Source of the DNA: Roseovarius mucosus
GTDB taxonomy: Bacteria; Pseudomonadota; Alphaproteobacteria; Rhodobacterales; Rhodobacteraceae
Direction of reading: 5' to 3'
Assembly: GCF_002080415.1 (NCBI RefSeq)
Contig: NZ_CP020474.1
Span: 744,001 to 808,000, forward strand
Length of the DNA: 64,000 nt
The position numbers and the translations under genes were made by a program. The notes beneath the pieces were generated by a model. It made no database searches, was not told the origin of the DNA, and worked only from the letters and a program-made list of their open reading frames with translations. Every line of letters starts with the position of its first letter. The stretch's first letter is position 1. Positions 35,693 through 43,812 of this stretch are shown here, in pieces.

Positions 35693-36536
35693 CTGCGCCC
35701 CCCTCCAGCGTGACCGGCGAGCACGGATCAAGCAGATCGACCAATAGCCCCGCCTCAGCATGCTTGGCCCGCGGCAGGCTGGCAAGCGCCTGCGCCATGG
35801 GTCCGCCACACGCCATCAGGTGATCGGTGGGCGTCACCCGCTCAAGATGCCAAACCCGGCCCGCCCGAACCTCGGCCCGCACCGCATAAAGCCCGCGCGC
35901 GGCAGGCACCACCGCCACCCCGTCCGGGGTAAGCTGCGGTATGGGCAAATCGCCCCGCAACGCCGCTTGCAGATCCAGCGCCCGCGCCACAACGCGCCAG
36001 AGCGGCCCCCGCCCATAGTGCGCCTCGACATGGCGCATCACCGGATGCACCAGATGCCGCGCGGCGATAGAGTTTTCTTGCGCGTTCAGGGTGAAAATGC
36101 TCTCGGGGGTTACCACAGGCATAACGCCACAACCCCCCTCGCCCGGCCCGAACCGTCCCGCCACCGCCCGCAAGAGCGGCCCAATCCCGACATCTCCCCG
36201 CATATACCGCGCAAACCCGTCCGCATCGCCCGGAAAGTCACCGCCCAGCACCTCCCGGCCCACCTGTGCAGGCAGGCCCAGCCGCACCGGCCAGACCACG
36301 CTCAGCTTCAGCGCATGTTCGCGCGCAATCTCAGCCGCGAGCGCGCCACTCTCACCCCTCTCCAACCCCAAGGCCATCCGCAGCCCGAGTGTCTGCGCCA
36401 CACGGCAGAGGTTGAAAAGCCGCGGCAGCAATTCGGCCACCGCCTCCACCTCGCGCCCCTCGACCAGACGCGCCAGCGGCAGGGGCGGTGCAGGCACCGC
36501 GCGCAAGCCACTCACGTTCCGGTCAAGGTCCAGCAT
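35685..36536 (-). CDS. hupK: Hydrogenase accessory protein HupK
   Basis: A 283-aa protein distantly related to the hydrogenase large subunit, lacking the four NiFe ligands. The segment [18 protein letters not shown] corresponds to the RICGVC region and [11 protein letters not shown] near the C-terminus to the DPCxxC region. HupK is thought to act as scaffold or intermediate carrier during assembly of the Fe(CN)2CO centre, especially in aerobically grown cells; the exact role is not settled. Located between hupJ and hypA as in R. capsulatus. Confidence 0.9.
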   Translation of the reverse strand: MLDLDRNVSGLRAVPAPPLPLARLVEGREVEAVAELLPRLFNLCRVAQTLGLRMALGLERGESGALAAEIAREHALKLSVVWPVRLGLPAQVGREVLGGDFPGDADGFARYMRGDVGIGPLLRAVAGRFGPGEGGCGVMPVVTPESIFTLNAQENSIAARHLVHPVMRHVEAHYGRGPLWRVVARALDLQAALRGDLPIPQLTPDGVAVVPAARGLYAVRAEVRAGRVWHLERVTPTDHLMACGGPMAQALASLPRAKHAEAGLLVDLLDPCSPVTLEGGADA

Positions 36537-36540
36537 CGCC

Positions 36541-37326
36541 TCAGCCCTCGCCTGCCAAACCGCCGGAAATCACCTGCCGCCGGGTCGGGGCCTCCAATAG
36601 AACCTCTGGCATCGCCGGCACGTCTAACAGCGCCAATTCCGCCTCGCGCGCAGCGCGGATATCGGCGGCGCGGTCGGTCTCGGCACGGTGCTCGTCCTGA
36701 AAGAGCGCCACCATCACCGCCCGTGCCACATCAACCGCCTGCGCTTGGCTGCGAAACTCGCCCATCGGGGAAAACAGCGAACAGGCCTTATAGCCCCCCA
36801 CCATCTCGCGCACATTGTGGATGAATTCATACTCGCCCGAGGCAAATCCGATCACCTCTTTGGTCCCCGGCACAAGGGTTGACCAATCCTCACCCTCGCC
36901 CGCAAGCACCACAAGGTTCATGAACCACGGGCTGATCAAAACCCCGATTGGCCGCCCCTCATGCACGAGAAACCCCACCGCTTGCACATGCAAGAGCTTG
37001 TTCACAATCGGCACATCGCGCATTTTGCCATGCCAGACTTCGGTGAAATCCGTGACCAGCGCATGGGTCTTGGCCCCGATCATCGCCGCCTCTGCAATGG
37101 CCCCGCTGCCAGGGTCCTCGCCCACCAGAAATTGCTCTTTGGGCGCATCGCAATTGGGGCATTTCCAATCCTCGGGCAGCGCCATGAACGGCGTGCCGGG
37201 GTCAATCTGCCGGGTGTCGTCGCCCTCAGCCGGATCATAGGGCGTCCAGCAAATCTTGCATTCCATGATCGCCTGCGGGCTGATCTTGTCATTGGCCCCC
37301 AGATACGACCCCTCAAAGCCGCTCAT
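36541..37326 (-). CDS. hupJ: Rubredoxin-HupJ fusion, [NiFe]-hydrogenase assembly
   Basis: A 261-aa protein. Residues about 20-70 form a rubredoxin domain with CKIC and CPNC iron ligands and the YDPAEGD and LPEDWKCP hallmarks. The remainder is a HupJ/HybE-like chaperone domain (WHGKMRDVPIVNKLLHVQAVG, LISPWFMNLVVL, SLFSPMGEF). In some rhizobia hupI (rubredoxin) and hupJ are separate genes; here they are one reading frame. It is believed to protect or prepare the small subunit under oxygen. The start overlaps the hupH stop by 4 bp. Confidence 0.93.
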   Translation of the reverse strand: MSGFEGSYLGANDKISPQAIMECKICWTPYDPAEGDDTRQIDPGTPFMALPEDWKCPNCDAPKEQFLVGEDPGSGAIAEAAMIGAKTHALVTDFTEVWHGKMRDVPIVNKLLHVQAVGFLVHEGRPIGVLISPWFMNLVVLAGEGEDWSTLVPGTKEVIGFASGEYEFIHNVREMVGGYKACSLFSPMGEFRSQAQAVDVARAVMVALFQDEHRAETDRAADIRAAREAELALLDVPAMPEVLLEAPTRRQVISGGLAGEG

Positions 37327-38156
37327 CGGATCGCCTCCAACACTTCACCAATGCGCCCGCCGCTGTCGTCCAAATCCTCAGGTGCTGCCAAGGCCACCTC
37401 GGGCATGGCCGTCACCTCGAACGTATCGAGAATAAGCACATCCATCGAGTTATAGAACCGCACCCGCCAGACATGCGGCAAGGCGGTCGCGGTGATCCGG
37501 CAATTGCCATAGCCCCGCGACAGAATATCGACAGAGCCTTGGCCAAGCTGCGCCTCCAACCACTCCAGATCCGCCTCGGTATGCGGCAAAAGCGTGAGGT
37601 TGATCACATGCGCCTCTGCCCCCGGCACGAAATGCGCCGATTTATCCTGCAACTCAATCAACAGCGGCGGCGCATTCACCACCTGTGCGCTGCGCGGCAC
37701 CTCTCGCATGGCCCGGCGCGGGGCAAAGGCGCGGCTCAGCGCCTGTGCCGGCACCGGCCCAACCTCGATGGCATCCACTCCCGCGCCTTTCAGCCCCCAA
37801 ACCCCGGCAAAAACGCTCTCCTGCACCGCAATCGCCGGAATGTCGTGGATCTTGATCGCCACCTCGCCCGCGCCCATCGTCTCGGCGACAAGCGCACGAT
37901 TGGCCGCGTCCAACCCCGACAGATCAAACCGCCGGTTCACCCCATCCCGCCCGCAGGCCGTCGCCGCACGGGCAATCTCGCCCAAAAGGTCCAGCGCAGG
38001 CATCAGGCGGTCGTCCACCTCGACCTCGGGCAGATGCGGGGAATAGGCGCGCATGTCCTGCGGCATCGGCAGATATTCCAGCGCCGCGCCCTCCTCGCCC
38101 AAGGGCTGCGATCCGGGGCCAAAACCGGTGGGGGGCAGGTGAAAATTGCTGACCAT
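37323..38156 (-). CDS. hupH: Hydrogenase expression/assembly protein HupH
   Basis: A 277-aa protein of the HupH/HyaF family. Characteristic segments are IPAIAVQESVFAGVWGLKG in the middle and VDILSRGYGNCRITATALPHVWRVRFYNSMD near the C-terminus (residues about 205-240). Members help small-subunit maturation and are needed for full activity in air; the biochemical mechanism is not established. No cofactor motif is evident. It lies between hupG (12-bp gap) and hupJ (4-bp overlap). Confidence 0.92.
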   Translation of the reverse strand: MVSNFHLPPTGFGPGSQPLGEEGAALEYLPMPQDMRAYSPHLPEVEVDDRLMPALDLLGEIARAATACGRDGVNRRFDLSGLDAANRALVAETMGAGEVAIKIHDIPAIAVQESVFAGVWGLKGAGVDAIEVGPVPAQALSRAFAPRRAMREVPRSAQVVNAPPLLIELQDKSAHFVPGAEAHVINLTLLPHTEADLEWLEAQLGQGSVDILSRGYGNCRITATALPHVWRVRFYNSMDVLILDTFEVTAMPEVALAAPEDLDDSGGRIGEVLEAIR

Positions 38157-38168
38157 ATCGTGCCCTCC

Positions 38169-38549
38169 TCAGGCGGCGTTGCTGCGGGTCAGGATCTGCG
38201 TGATCCGGGCCATGTATTCATCCCAATCGCGCACCTTGGGCAGCGCACCGATCACCGCGCCCGCGCGGTAGAAAATCAGGCTGGGCGTTTTCAGCACGCG
38301 GGTCGCCTCGCGCAGTTCCGTCTCAATTGCATCACCCACCACAGCGCAATCAAACCGTCCCTGAAAGGCCATCCGCAATTCGGGCAGGATCACCGCCACA
38401 TCGGCGCTTTCCAGATTGCGCGCGGGATCACCGGGGATGAACAAGGCATGCACCCCCTCACCCATGGTAAAGGCGGTCAAATCGTCCGCCGTATTCAAAT
38501 AGGGCCAGCCCAGTTCGGCGCTCAGCCGGTCAATCAACGGATGTGTCAT
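38169..38549 (-). CDS. hupG: Hydrogenase accessory protein HupG (thioredoxin-like, HyaE family)
   Basis: A 126-aa protein with a thioredoxin-like fold but without the CxxC active site. Family features are the central VAVILPELRMAFQGRFDCAV and the segment TPSLIFYRAGAVIGALPKV. HyaE/HupG proteins bind the Tat signal of the small subunit and act as export chaperones. Translation starts at ATG 38549 with GAGAGGGAAGGCC upstream. Confidence 0.92.
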   Translation of the reverse strand: MTHPLIDRLSAELGWPYLNTADDLTAFTMGEGVHALFIPGDPARNLESADVAVILPELRMAFQGRFDCAVVGDAIETELREATRVLKTPSLIFYRAGAVIGALPKVRDWDEYMARITQILTRSNAA

Positions 38550-38562
38550 GGCCTTCCCTCTC

Positions 38563-38883
38563 TCATGCGGTTGTCTTGCCCGCAGCGCGGGCGGTTTCCA
38601 GATGCGGCGGCAAGGCAGGCGCGCGCGCCTCCAGATCGGCAAAGGCATCGCCCACACCGCCCCCCGCCATGATGGATTTGAGCGCGCGCACGGCGGCGGC
38701 GATCTTGACCGCCTCGCCCGCCTCCAACACCTCGCGCGCGGCACCCAGATGGGTCAGAACCCATGTGCCGGGGGCGACCGCGCCCGTCAGCGTCAGATCA
38801 ATCAACGTCTCGTCCTCGCCATCCGTGGCGCGCGCGGCGATCCCATTGACCGACAGAACCTGCATGGGAATGCCGACACACAT
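38563..38883 (-). CDS. hupF: Hydrogenase chaperone HupF (HypC paralog)
   Basis: A 106-aa HypC-family protein starting MCVGIPMQVLSVNG, with the essential Cys2. Compared with HypC it has an extended C-terminal tail (residues about 80-106) rich in Ala and Pro. HupF proteins bind the large-subunit precursor and protect it against oxygen while the metal centre is finished. It lies 3 bp from hupD, in the block that handles late maturation. Confidence 0.94.
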   Translation of the reverse strand: MCVGIPMQVLSVNGIAARATDGEDETLIDLTLTGAVAPGTWVLTHLGAAREVLEAGEAVKIAAAVRALKSIMAGGGVGDAFADLEARAPALPPHLETARAAGKTTA

Positions 38884-38886
38884 GGC

Positions 38887-39495
38887 TCAGCCCTCACCGG
38901 GAAAGAACCGCGCATCGCCAACGCGACAGGCGACATCGGCACTCGGGCGGCCCGTCTCATAGGCGTCCTGCCGGATCGACGGATCAGCCAGATAGGTGGC
39001 ATCGCTCATGCCGGGGCGCATCTCAACGCCCCAGTCGCGCAACCGCGCCAGCGCCACCTCAATCGCCGGATCAATCTGCGCCGCCACAACGGCACGCAGC
39101 CCGCCGCCGTAATCCTCCAACTCCTCAGGCTGACAGCCGATCAGCAACAGGTGGTCCGGGCAATAGCCCATCAGTTGCGCCGTCGCGATCACATCCTGAA
39201 ATCCGGTCTGATGCAGGCTCATCTTTTTCGCGCCCATAAAGGCGGGCACGGCCTCGTCCTCGACAATCTTCATCGTGCCGGGCACCAGCCCGTAATCGAC
39301 CGCATCGAACACGATCAGCCGGTCAGCGGCCTCCATGAACGGCAAAAGGTATAGCCCCTGCGTGCCACCATCCAGCACCGTCACCCCCGGCCCAAACGAC
39401 CAGCGCGCCGCCAGCCGCTCGACACAGCGCACACCAAACCCCTCATCCGCCCAGAGCACGTTTCCGATGCCCAGTATCAGCACGCTCGGTTGCAT
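38887..39495 (-). CDS. hupD: Hydrogenase maturation endopeptidase HupD
   Basis: The nickel-dependent protease that removes the C-terminal extension of HupL after the NiFe centre is in place; 202 aa. The N-terminal LILGIGNVLWADEGFGVRC carries the conserved Glu/Asp, and further metal ligands are expected around VFDAVDYG and SLHQTGFQD. The ATG at 39495 has GGAGGAGGGGAC upstream, an excellent ribosome-binding site. It is separated from hupC by a terminator and a 245-bp AT-rich spacer, so it probably has its own promoter. Confidence 0.96.
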   Translation of the reverse strand: MQPSVLILGIGNVLWADEGFGVRCVERLAARWSFGPGVTVLDGGTQGLYLLPFMEAADRLIVFDAVDYGLVPGTMKIVEDEAVPAFMGAKKMSLHQTGFQDVIATAQLMGYCPDHLLLIGCQPEELEDYGGGLRAVVAAQIDPAIEVALARLRDWGVEMRPGMSDATYLADPSIRQDAYETGRPSADVACRVGDARFFPGEG

Positions 39496-39684
39496 GTCCC
39501 CTCCTCCATGCCGCAGCCTTATCTCTGGCCCTAGAATGGCCACCTTGGCATGCCGGTGAACACCAAAAACCGAATTACGCACCCTGCTAAAAAGTGAATT
39601 AAAAACAGATGATTAGCGCTCTGGATCGCAACAGTATGCAAAGTTACCTTTCACATTCACATCAATTCGGAAACCAATCAACCA

Positions 39685-39715
39685 AATAAAAAAGCGGGCC
39701 GAACGCCCGCTTTTC
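39685..39715 (-). terminator. Rho-independent terminator after hupSLC
   Basis: Stem AAAGCGGGC / GCCCGCTTT with a 5-nt loop, followed on the minus strand by TTTTTTATTT. It lies 26 bp after the hupC stop. The rest of the spacer up to hupD (39496-39684) is unusually AT-rich for this genome and has no gene; a hupD promoter is likely there, but I cannot pick one motif with confidence. Confidence 0.85.
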
Positions 39716-39740
39716 TGCACTCTCGTCCCAGAAAAACCCC

Positions 39741-40478
39741 TCAGTCCGGCAGATCATCCTTAAAGGTCCGCGTGCCCGAGATCATCGTCGAGACGATGGA
39801 TTGACGGCTCATGATATCCTCTCGGATCGCCACATAGATATGCACGATCATGAAAATCACGATCCACCACATGCCAAGATGATGATAGGTATGCACGATA
39901 TGCGGGTTGTTGCCAAAAAGCGTGAACACCCAACCAAAGAGCGCATAAAGCCCGCTTTCTTTGCCCAACCCTTCGGAATAAAGCGCAAGGCCCGTGACGA
40001 TCATGAAACTCACCCCCAGGGTGATGAAACAGAACATCGCCAATTGCGCCAGCGGGTTGTGGCCCACGTATTTCTTGGGGGCACGTTCCAGAAACAGATA
40101 CCAACGCACCTCAAAAAACACCTCGCGCCACCAGGACCCTCGCCAGATCGGCACATAGAATAGCTGCCGCGCATGGTGATTGCCAAAGATCGCCCAATAC
40201 ATCCGCCCCAGAAATCCTACCGTCAGAATCCACCCGGCTGCGAAATGCGCGAACCGGATGTAGCCAAAGACAAACTGATGCGTGGCCTCGGCAATCTGCA
40301 TCGACGGCGGCGGCGAGCCGATGAAATAGCCCGTCACGCACAGGATCAGGATCGCGGCCGCATTGATCCAATGCCACAGGCGCACCGGCACCTCATAGAC
40401 ATAGACGCTTGTCTGTCGGCTGACCGTGGCAAGATCGCTCTCATCCACGTCTTGCAGCCCGCTTTCGGTCGTGCTCAT
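39741..40478 (-). CDS. hupC: Ni/Fe-hydrogenase b-type cytochrome subunit HupC
   Basis: A diheme cytochrome b that anchors HupSL on the periplasmic side of the membrane and passes electrons from H2 to quinone; 245 aa. Four hydrophobic spans and the family segments VYVYEVPVRLWHWINAAAIL, FGYIRFAHFAAGWIL and HTYHHLGMWWIVIFMIVHIY supply the heme-ligating histidines. It is preceded by a 63-aa membrane-protein gene rather than directly by hupL. Confidence 0.96.
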   Translation of the reverse strand: MSTTESGLQDVDESDLATVSRQTSVYVYEVPVRLWHWINAAAILILCVTGYFIGSPPPSMQIAEATHQFVFGYIRFAHFAAGWILTVGFLGRMYWAIFGNHHARQLFYVPIWRGSWWREVFFEVRWYLFLERAPKKYVGHNPLAQLAMFCFITLGVSFMIVTGLALYSEGLGKESGLYALFGWVFTLFGNNPHIVHTYHHLGMWWIVIFMIVHIYVAIREDIMSRQSIVSTMISGTRTFKDDLPD

Positions 40479-40490
40479 GGCATGGCCCCC

Positions 40491-40682
40491 TCAATCCCGG
40501 TTGCGCGCAGCGCGCCAAACCGCCAGCCCGCCCAGAACCGCCGCCAACAGGATCAGCCCCGGCGCATGCACAGGTGCTGCCAACCAATGCGACACCCCCT
40601 CCTGCGGCAGGTTCAGATCATGCCCCGGATGCGCCAGTGCCGCGCCAGCCCCAGCCAGATACATCGTGATCGCGTATTTCAT
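40491..40682 (-). CDS. Small membrane protein between hupL and hupC
   Basis: A 63-aa protein with an N-terminal signal-like segment ending ALA, then HPGHDLNLPQEGVSHW, then a hydrophobic helix (GLILLAAVLGGLAVWRAA) and a basic C-terminus. If the signal is cleaved after LALA-type residues, the mature protein starts with HPGH, which recalls the start of HupE/UreJ nickel-transport proteins, but it is far too short to be one. The ATG at 40682 has GGGAGGAGAGGGCA upstream, so translation is likely. It sits 19 bp after hupL and 12 bp before hupC, clearly in the operon. A role in HupC assembly or metal handling is a guess. Confidence 0.75.
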   Translation of the reverse strand: MKYAITMYLAGAGAALAHPGHDLNLPQEGVSHWLAAPVHAPGLILLAAVLGGLAVWRAARNRD

Positions 40683-40701
40683 TGCCCTCTCCTCCCTTGG
40701 C

Positions 40702-42492
40702 TTAACGGACCTTGACGGTGGTCAACTCGGCACCCTCTTCCGACATCACATGCGTCGAACAGGCCAGACACGGATCGAAACTGTGCAGTGTGCGCAGGAT
40801 TTCGACCGGCTCGTCGGGGCGCTCCATCGGCGTGTTCATCAGGCTTGCTTCGAACGCCCCGATATTGCCCGCCGTATCACGGGGCGAACCGTTCCAGGTG
40901 GTCGGGACCACGCATTGATAATTCTCGATGCGGCCATCCTTGATCTTGATCCAATGGCCCAGCGCGCCGCGCGGCGCCTCGGTCATGCCCACGCCCTTGG
41001 CCTCTTTGGGCCATGTGCTTGGGTCCCATTTCGCAATATTTGCAGTGCTTTCATCGCCGTTCTTGATGTTCTGCACCAGCTTGTCGAAGAAATGCTTTTG
41101 CAGCCGCCCGCAATATTCGCTTTCCAGCGCCCGCGCCGCCGTCCGCCCAAGGGTCGAGAAGATCGCATCAAACGGCACATCGAGCGCCCGCAACAGGCCA
41201 TCCACCTGATTGCGGATATCCTCATGCCCCTGCGCATAGCCCACGACATAGCGCGCCAGCGGCCCCACCTCCATCGCGTGCCCCTTCCAGCGCGGGGCCT
41301 TGATCCAGCTATATTTCGCCGCCTCGTCAATCTCTAGGATATTGGTGCGCGTGCCCTTGGCATTGGGGCCAAGCTCGTAATTGGCCTCGGTTTCGCCATC
41401 CCACGGATGCAGCCCCTTGCCCGCCTCCCCATAGCGATACCAGCTATGATCGACGAACTCCTGAATCTGCTCAGGATCGCGCACATCAACCTCATGCACC
41501 TCGTTGAGATTGCCATTGATAATGGCCCCGCGCGGCAAATGCAGGTTGGCGGGCGTGAAATCATTGGGGTTCTCGGGGAAATCCCCATAGGCCATGACCG
41601 ATTTTCCCGACAGCCCACCGCCATGCAGCCAGCCTTTGTAAAAGCCACCAATGGCAATGACATCCGGCAAATACACGTTGCGATTGAACTCGTTGCACAG
41701 ATCAATGATCGAGCTGACCAAATTCAGCCGCTCCATATTGATCGCCCCTACCGCCCCGGTGGAATGCACGTTGATCGGACAGGGCACGCCCCCCACCAGC
41801 CAGTTGGGATGCGGGTTCTTGCCGCCAAAGATGGTGTGAACCTTGACGATCTCCTTTTGCAGGTCGAGCGCCTCAAGGTAATGCGTCGTCGCCATCAAAT
41901 CCGCCTCAGGCGGCAAGAGATAGGCAGGATTGTCCCAATAGCCGTTCTTGAACAGGCCCAGCTGCCCGCTCTCGACAAATTTCTTGAGCCGGTTCTGCAC
42001 ATCGCGGAAATAGCCCGGCGAAGACAGCGGATGCGACGGGCTCACCGCCTGCTGCAATTCGCTCGTCGCCTTGGGATCGGCGCGCAACGCATTGATCGGG
42101 TTCACCCAATCCAGCGCATGCAGGTGATAGAAATGCACGACATGGTCATGAATCTCCAGGTTCAACTGCATGATATTACGGATCGAATTGGCATTGTCGG
42201 GGATCGTGATACCCAGCGCATCCTCAACCGCCCGCACCGATGTCAGCGCATGCGTGCCGGTGCACACCCCACAAATCCGCTCGGTAAAGGCCCAGGCGTC
42301 GCGCGGATCGCGGCCCTTCAAAATCACCTCCAAGCCCCGCCACATGGTGCCGGTCGAGACCGCGTTGCGGATCACACCCTGCTCGTCCACATTCACTTCG
42401 CAGCGCATATGCCCTTCGATCCGCGTCACCGGGTCCACCACGATGCGGCGGCCTGTCGTGTCGAGGTCAAAGCCGTTTGGGGTCACAGTCAT
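40702..42492 (-). CDS. hupL: Uptake [NiFe]-hydrogenase large subunit
   Basis: Catalytic subunit carrying the NiFe(CN)2CO centre; 596 aa, exported with HupS by the Tat system. The N-terminal L1 motif [14 protein letters not shown] and the C-terminal L2 motif DPCLACSTH give the four Cys ligands. Fifteen residues follow the final His and are expected to be cut off by HupD. The gene starts 3 bp after hupS. Length and motifs match group 1 (membrane-bound, respiratory) hydrogenases. Confidence 0.98.
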   Translation of the reverse strand: MTVTPNGFDLDTTGRRIVVDPVTRIEGHMRCEVNVDEQGVIRNAVSTGTMWRGLEVILKGRDPRDAWAFTERICGVCTGTHALTSVRAVEDALGITIPDNANSIRNIMQLNLEIHDHVVHFYHLHALDWVNPINALRADPKATSELQQAVSPSHPLSSPGYFRDVQNRLKKFVESGQLGLFKNGYWDNPAYLLPPEADLMATTHYLEALDLQKEIVKVHTIFGGKNPHPNWLVGGVPCPINVHSTGAVGAINMERLNLVSSIIDLCNEFNRNVYLPDVIAIGGFYKGWLHGGGLSGKSVMAYGDFPENPNDFTPANLHLPRGAIINGNLNEVHEVDVRDPEQIQEFVDHSWYRYGEAGKGLHPWDGETEANYELGPNAKGTRTNILEIDEAAKYSWIKAPRWKGHAMEVGPLARYVVGYAQGHEDIRNQVDGLLRALDVPFDAIFSTLGRTAARALESEYCGRLQKHFFDKLVQNIKNGDESTANIAKWDPSTWPKEAKGVGMTEAPRGALGHWIKIKDGRIENYQCVVPTTWNGSPRDTAGNIGAFEASLMNTPMERPDEPVEILRTLHSFDPCLACSTHVMSEEGAELTTVKVR

Positions 42493-42495
42493 GGC

Positions 42496-43602
42496 TTATG
42501 CCTCCTCTTTGCTGGATTGCTTGCTGGGTTCGGTCTGGGTCTTTTTCTGCGCGGCCTTCAGCGCGGAAACGGCGGCATGAACCGCCACAGCGCCGCCCAC
42601 CACACCGGCGGCGGCTATCCCCACCTTGTCGGCATTGGCCTCAACCCCGAACTGCGTCAGGTCCGTCACCCGGTCATAGAAACTGCCCTGGTCCCAGAAC
42701 CCATCCTCGGAACAGCCGATACAGCCATGGCCCGATTGAATGGGAAAACTCACGCCCTCATTCCAGCGCACGGTGGAACAGGCGTTATAGGTGGTCGGCC
42801 CCTTGCACCCCATCTTATAAAGGCAATAGCCCTTGCGCGCGTTCTCGTCGTCCCACGCCTCAACGAATTGGCCCGCATCAAAATGCGGCCGACGATAGCA
42901 CTTGTCGTGGATACGCTGACCGTAAAACATCGCCGGCCGCCCCTGCCGATCCAATTCCGGCAGACGGTCAAAGGTCAGCATATAGGTGATGACCCCAGTC
43001 ATCACTTCGGCAATCGGCGGGCATCCCGGCACCTTGATGATCGGCTTGTCGGTGATCACCTTATGCACGGGCGTGGCCTGCGTCGGATTGGGCTTGGCCG
43101 CCTGCACACAGCCATAAGACGCACAAGCGCCCCAGCTTATGATCGCCTTGGCATCCTTGGCCGCATGGCGCAGCTTTTCCACAAAGGGCTTGCCCCCGGT
43201 GATGCAGAACATCCCATCCTCGTTCAGCGGCGGATTGCCCTCGACCGCCAGAATATACTGGCCCTTGTATTTCTGGATCGTCTCTTCAAATGCCGCCTCA
43301 GCCGCATGCCCCGCCGCCGCCATCAGCGTGTCGTCGTAATCAAGGCTGATCATCGACAGCACCACATCCTTGGCCAGCGGATGCGCCGAGCGGATGAAAC
43401 TCTCTGAACAACAGGTGCATTCCAACCCATGCACCCAGATCACCGGCGTGCGCGGCTTGGTCTCCATCGCATGGGCAATGCGTGGCACCATGGCCGGGCT
43501 CAGCCCCAAAGCGGCCGCGGTCAAAGAGCAGTATTTCATGAAACTGCGCCGGGTGATCCCCTGCCTGCGCATCACATCATAGAAGGTGTCGATCTGGCTC
43601 AC
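42496..43602 (-). CDS. hupS: Uptake [NiFe]-hydrogenase small subunit with Tat signal
   Basis: Fe-S electron-transfer subunit; 368 aa. The Tat signal has RRSFMK near residue 18, followed by a hydrophobic stretch and a cleavage region near IAHAME. Cluster ligands include [28 protein letters not shown] and [15 protein letters not shown]-terminal hydrophobic helix ([19 protein letters not shown]) anchors it in the membrane, as in group 1 enzymes. I start it at GTG 43602 because GGGAGGA lies 8 nt upstream and the N-terminus then matches known HupS proteins; an in-frame start at 43656 is less likely. Confidence 0.97.
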   Translation of the reverse strand: MSQIDTFYDVMRRQGITRRSFMKYCSLTAAALGLSPAMVPRIAHAMETKPRTPVIWVHGLECTCCSESFIRSAHPLAKDVVLSMISLDYDDTLMAAAGHAAEAAFEETIQKYKGQYILAVEGNPPLNEDGMFCITGGKPFVEKLRHAAKDAKAIISWGACASYGCVQAAKPNPTQATPVHKVITDKPIIKVPGCPPIAEVMTGVITYMLTFDRLPELDRQGRPAMFYGQRIHDKCYRRPHFDAGQFVEAWDDENARKGYCLYKMGCKGPTTYNACSTVRWNEGVSFPIQSGHGCIGCSEDGFWDQGSFYDRVTDLTQFGVEANADKVGIAAAGVVGGAVAVHAAVSALKAAQKKTQTEPSKQSSKEEA

Positions 43603-43812
43603 GGCTGGTCCTCCCTCAGTCTTCCCCTTGGGATGCACGCGTATACATCCCCTCAAGGATCATCAGAACAAGGCGCGCGCCCCCTGTCCAAGAAAAGACA
43701 CCTCTGCCGCCACGATAATAAATTGAAATGAAATCATGGCCTTGTCAGCGTTTTGCGCACAGGCGTCGCGTCTCCACCGGCCAGTCGCTAACCGCCCTGC
43801 CGCCCCCGCCGG
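43603..43812 (-). promoter_or_regulatory. hypF-hupS spacer, expected hupSLC promoter region
   Basis: A 210-bp gap ahead of the structural genes. A distinctly AT-rich patch (about 43712-43736, containing AATTGAAATGAAATCAT) could bind a bending protein such as IHF. I looked for the HupR site TTG-N5-CAA and found only a 5-of-6 match near 43628. No sigma-54 type -24/-12 element is evident, consistent with a sigma-70 promoter. Confidence 0.4.

Noticed and set aside
41407..43407. Open frame of about 666 codons on the plus strand across hupL and hupS
   Set aside because: Antisense to two conserved hydrogenase genes and with the Arg/His/Pro-rich composition of a shadow frame.
43603..43812. HupR binding site TTG-N5-CAA ahead of hupS
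   Set aside because: Scanned both strands by eye; the best candidate (TTGGGATGCAC near 43628) misses one base and lies between the start codon and the likely promoter, so it is not reported as an operator.
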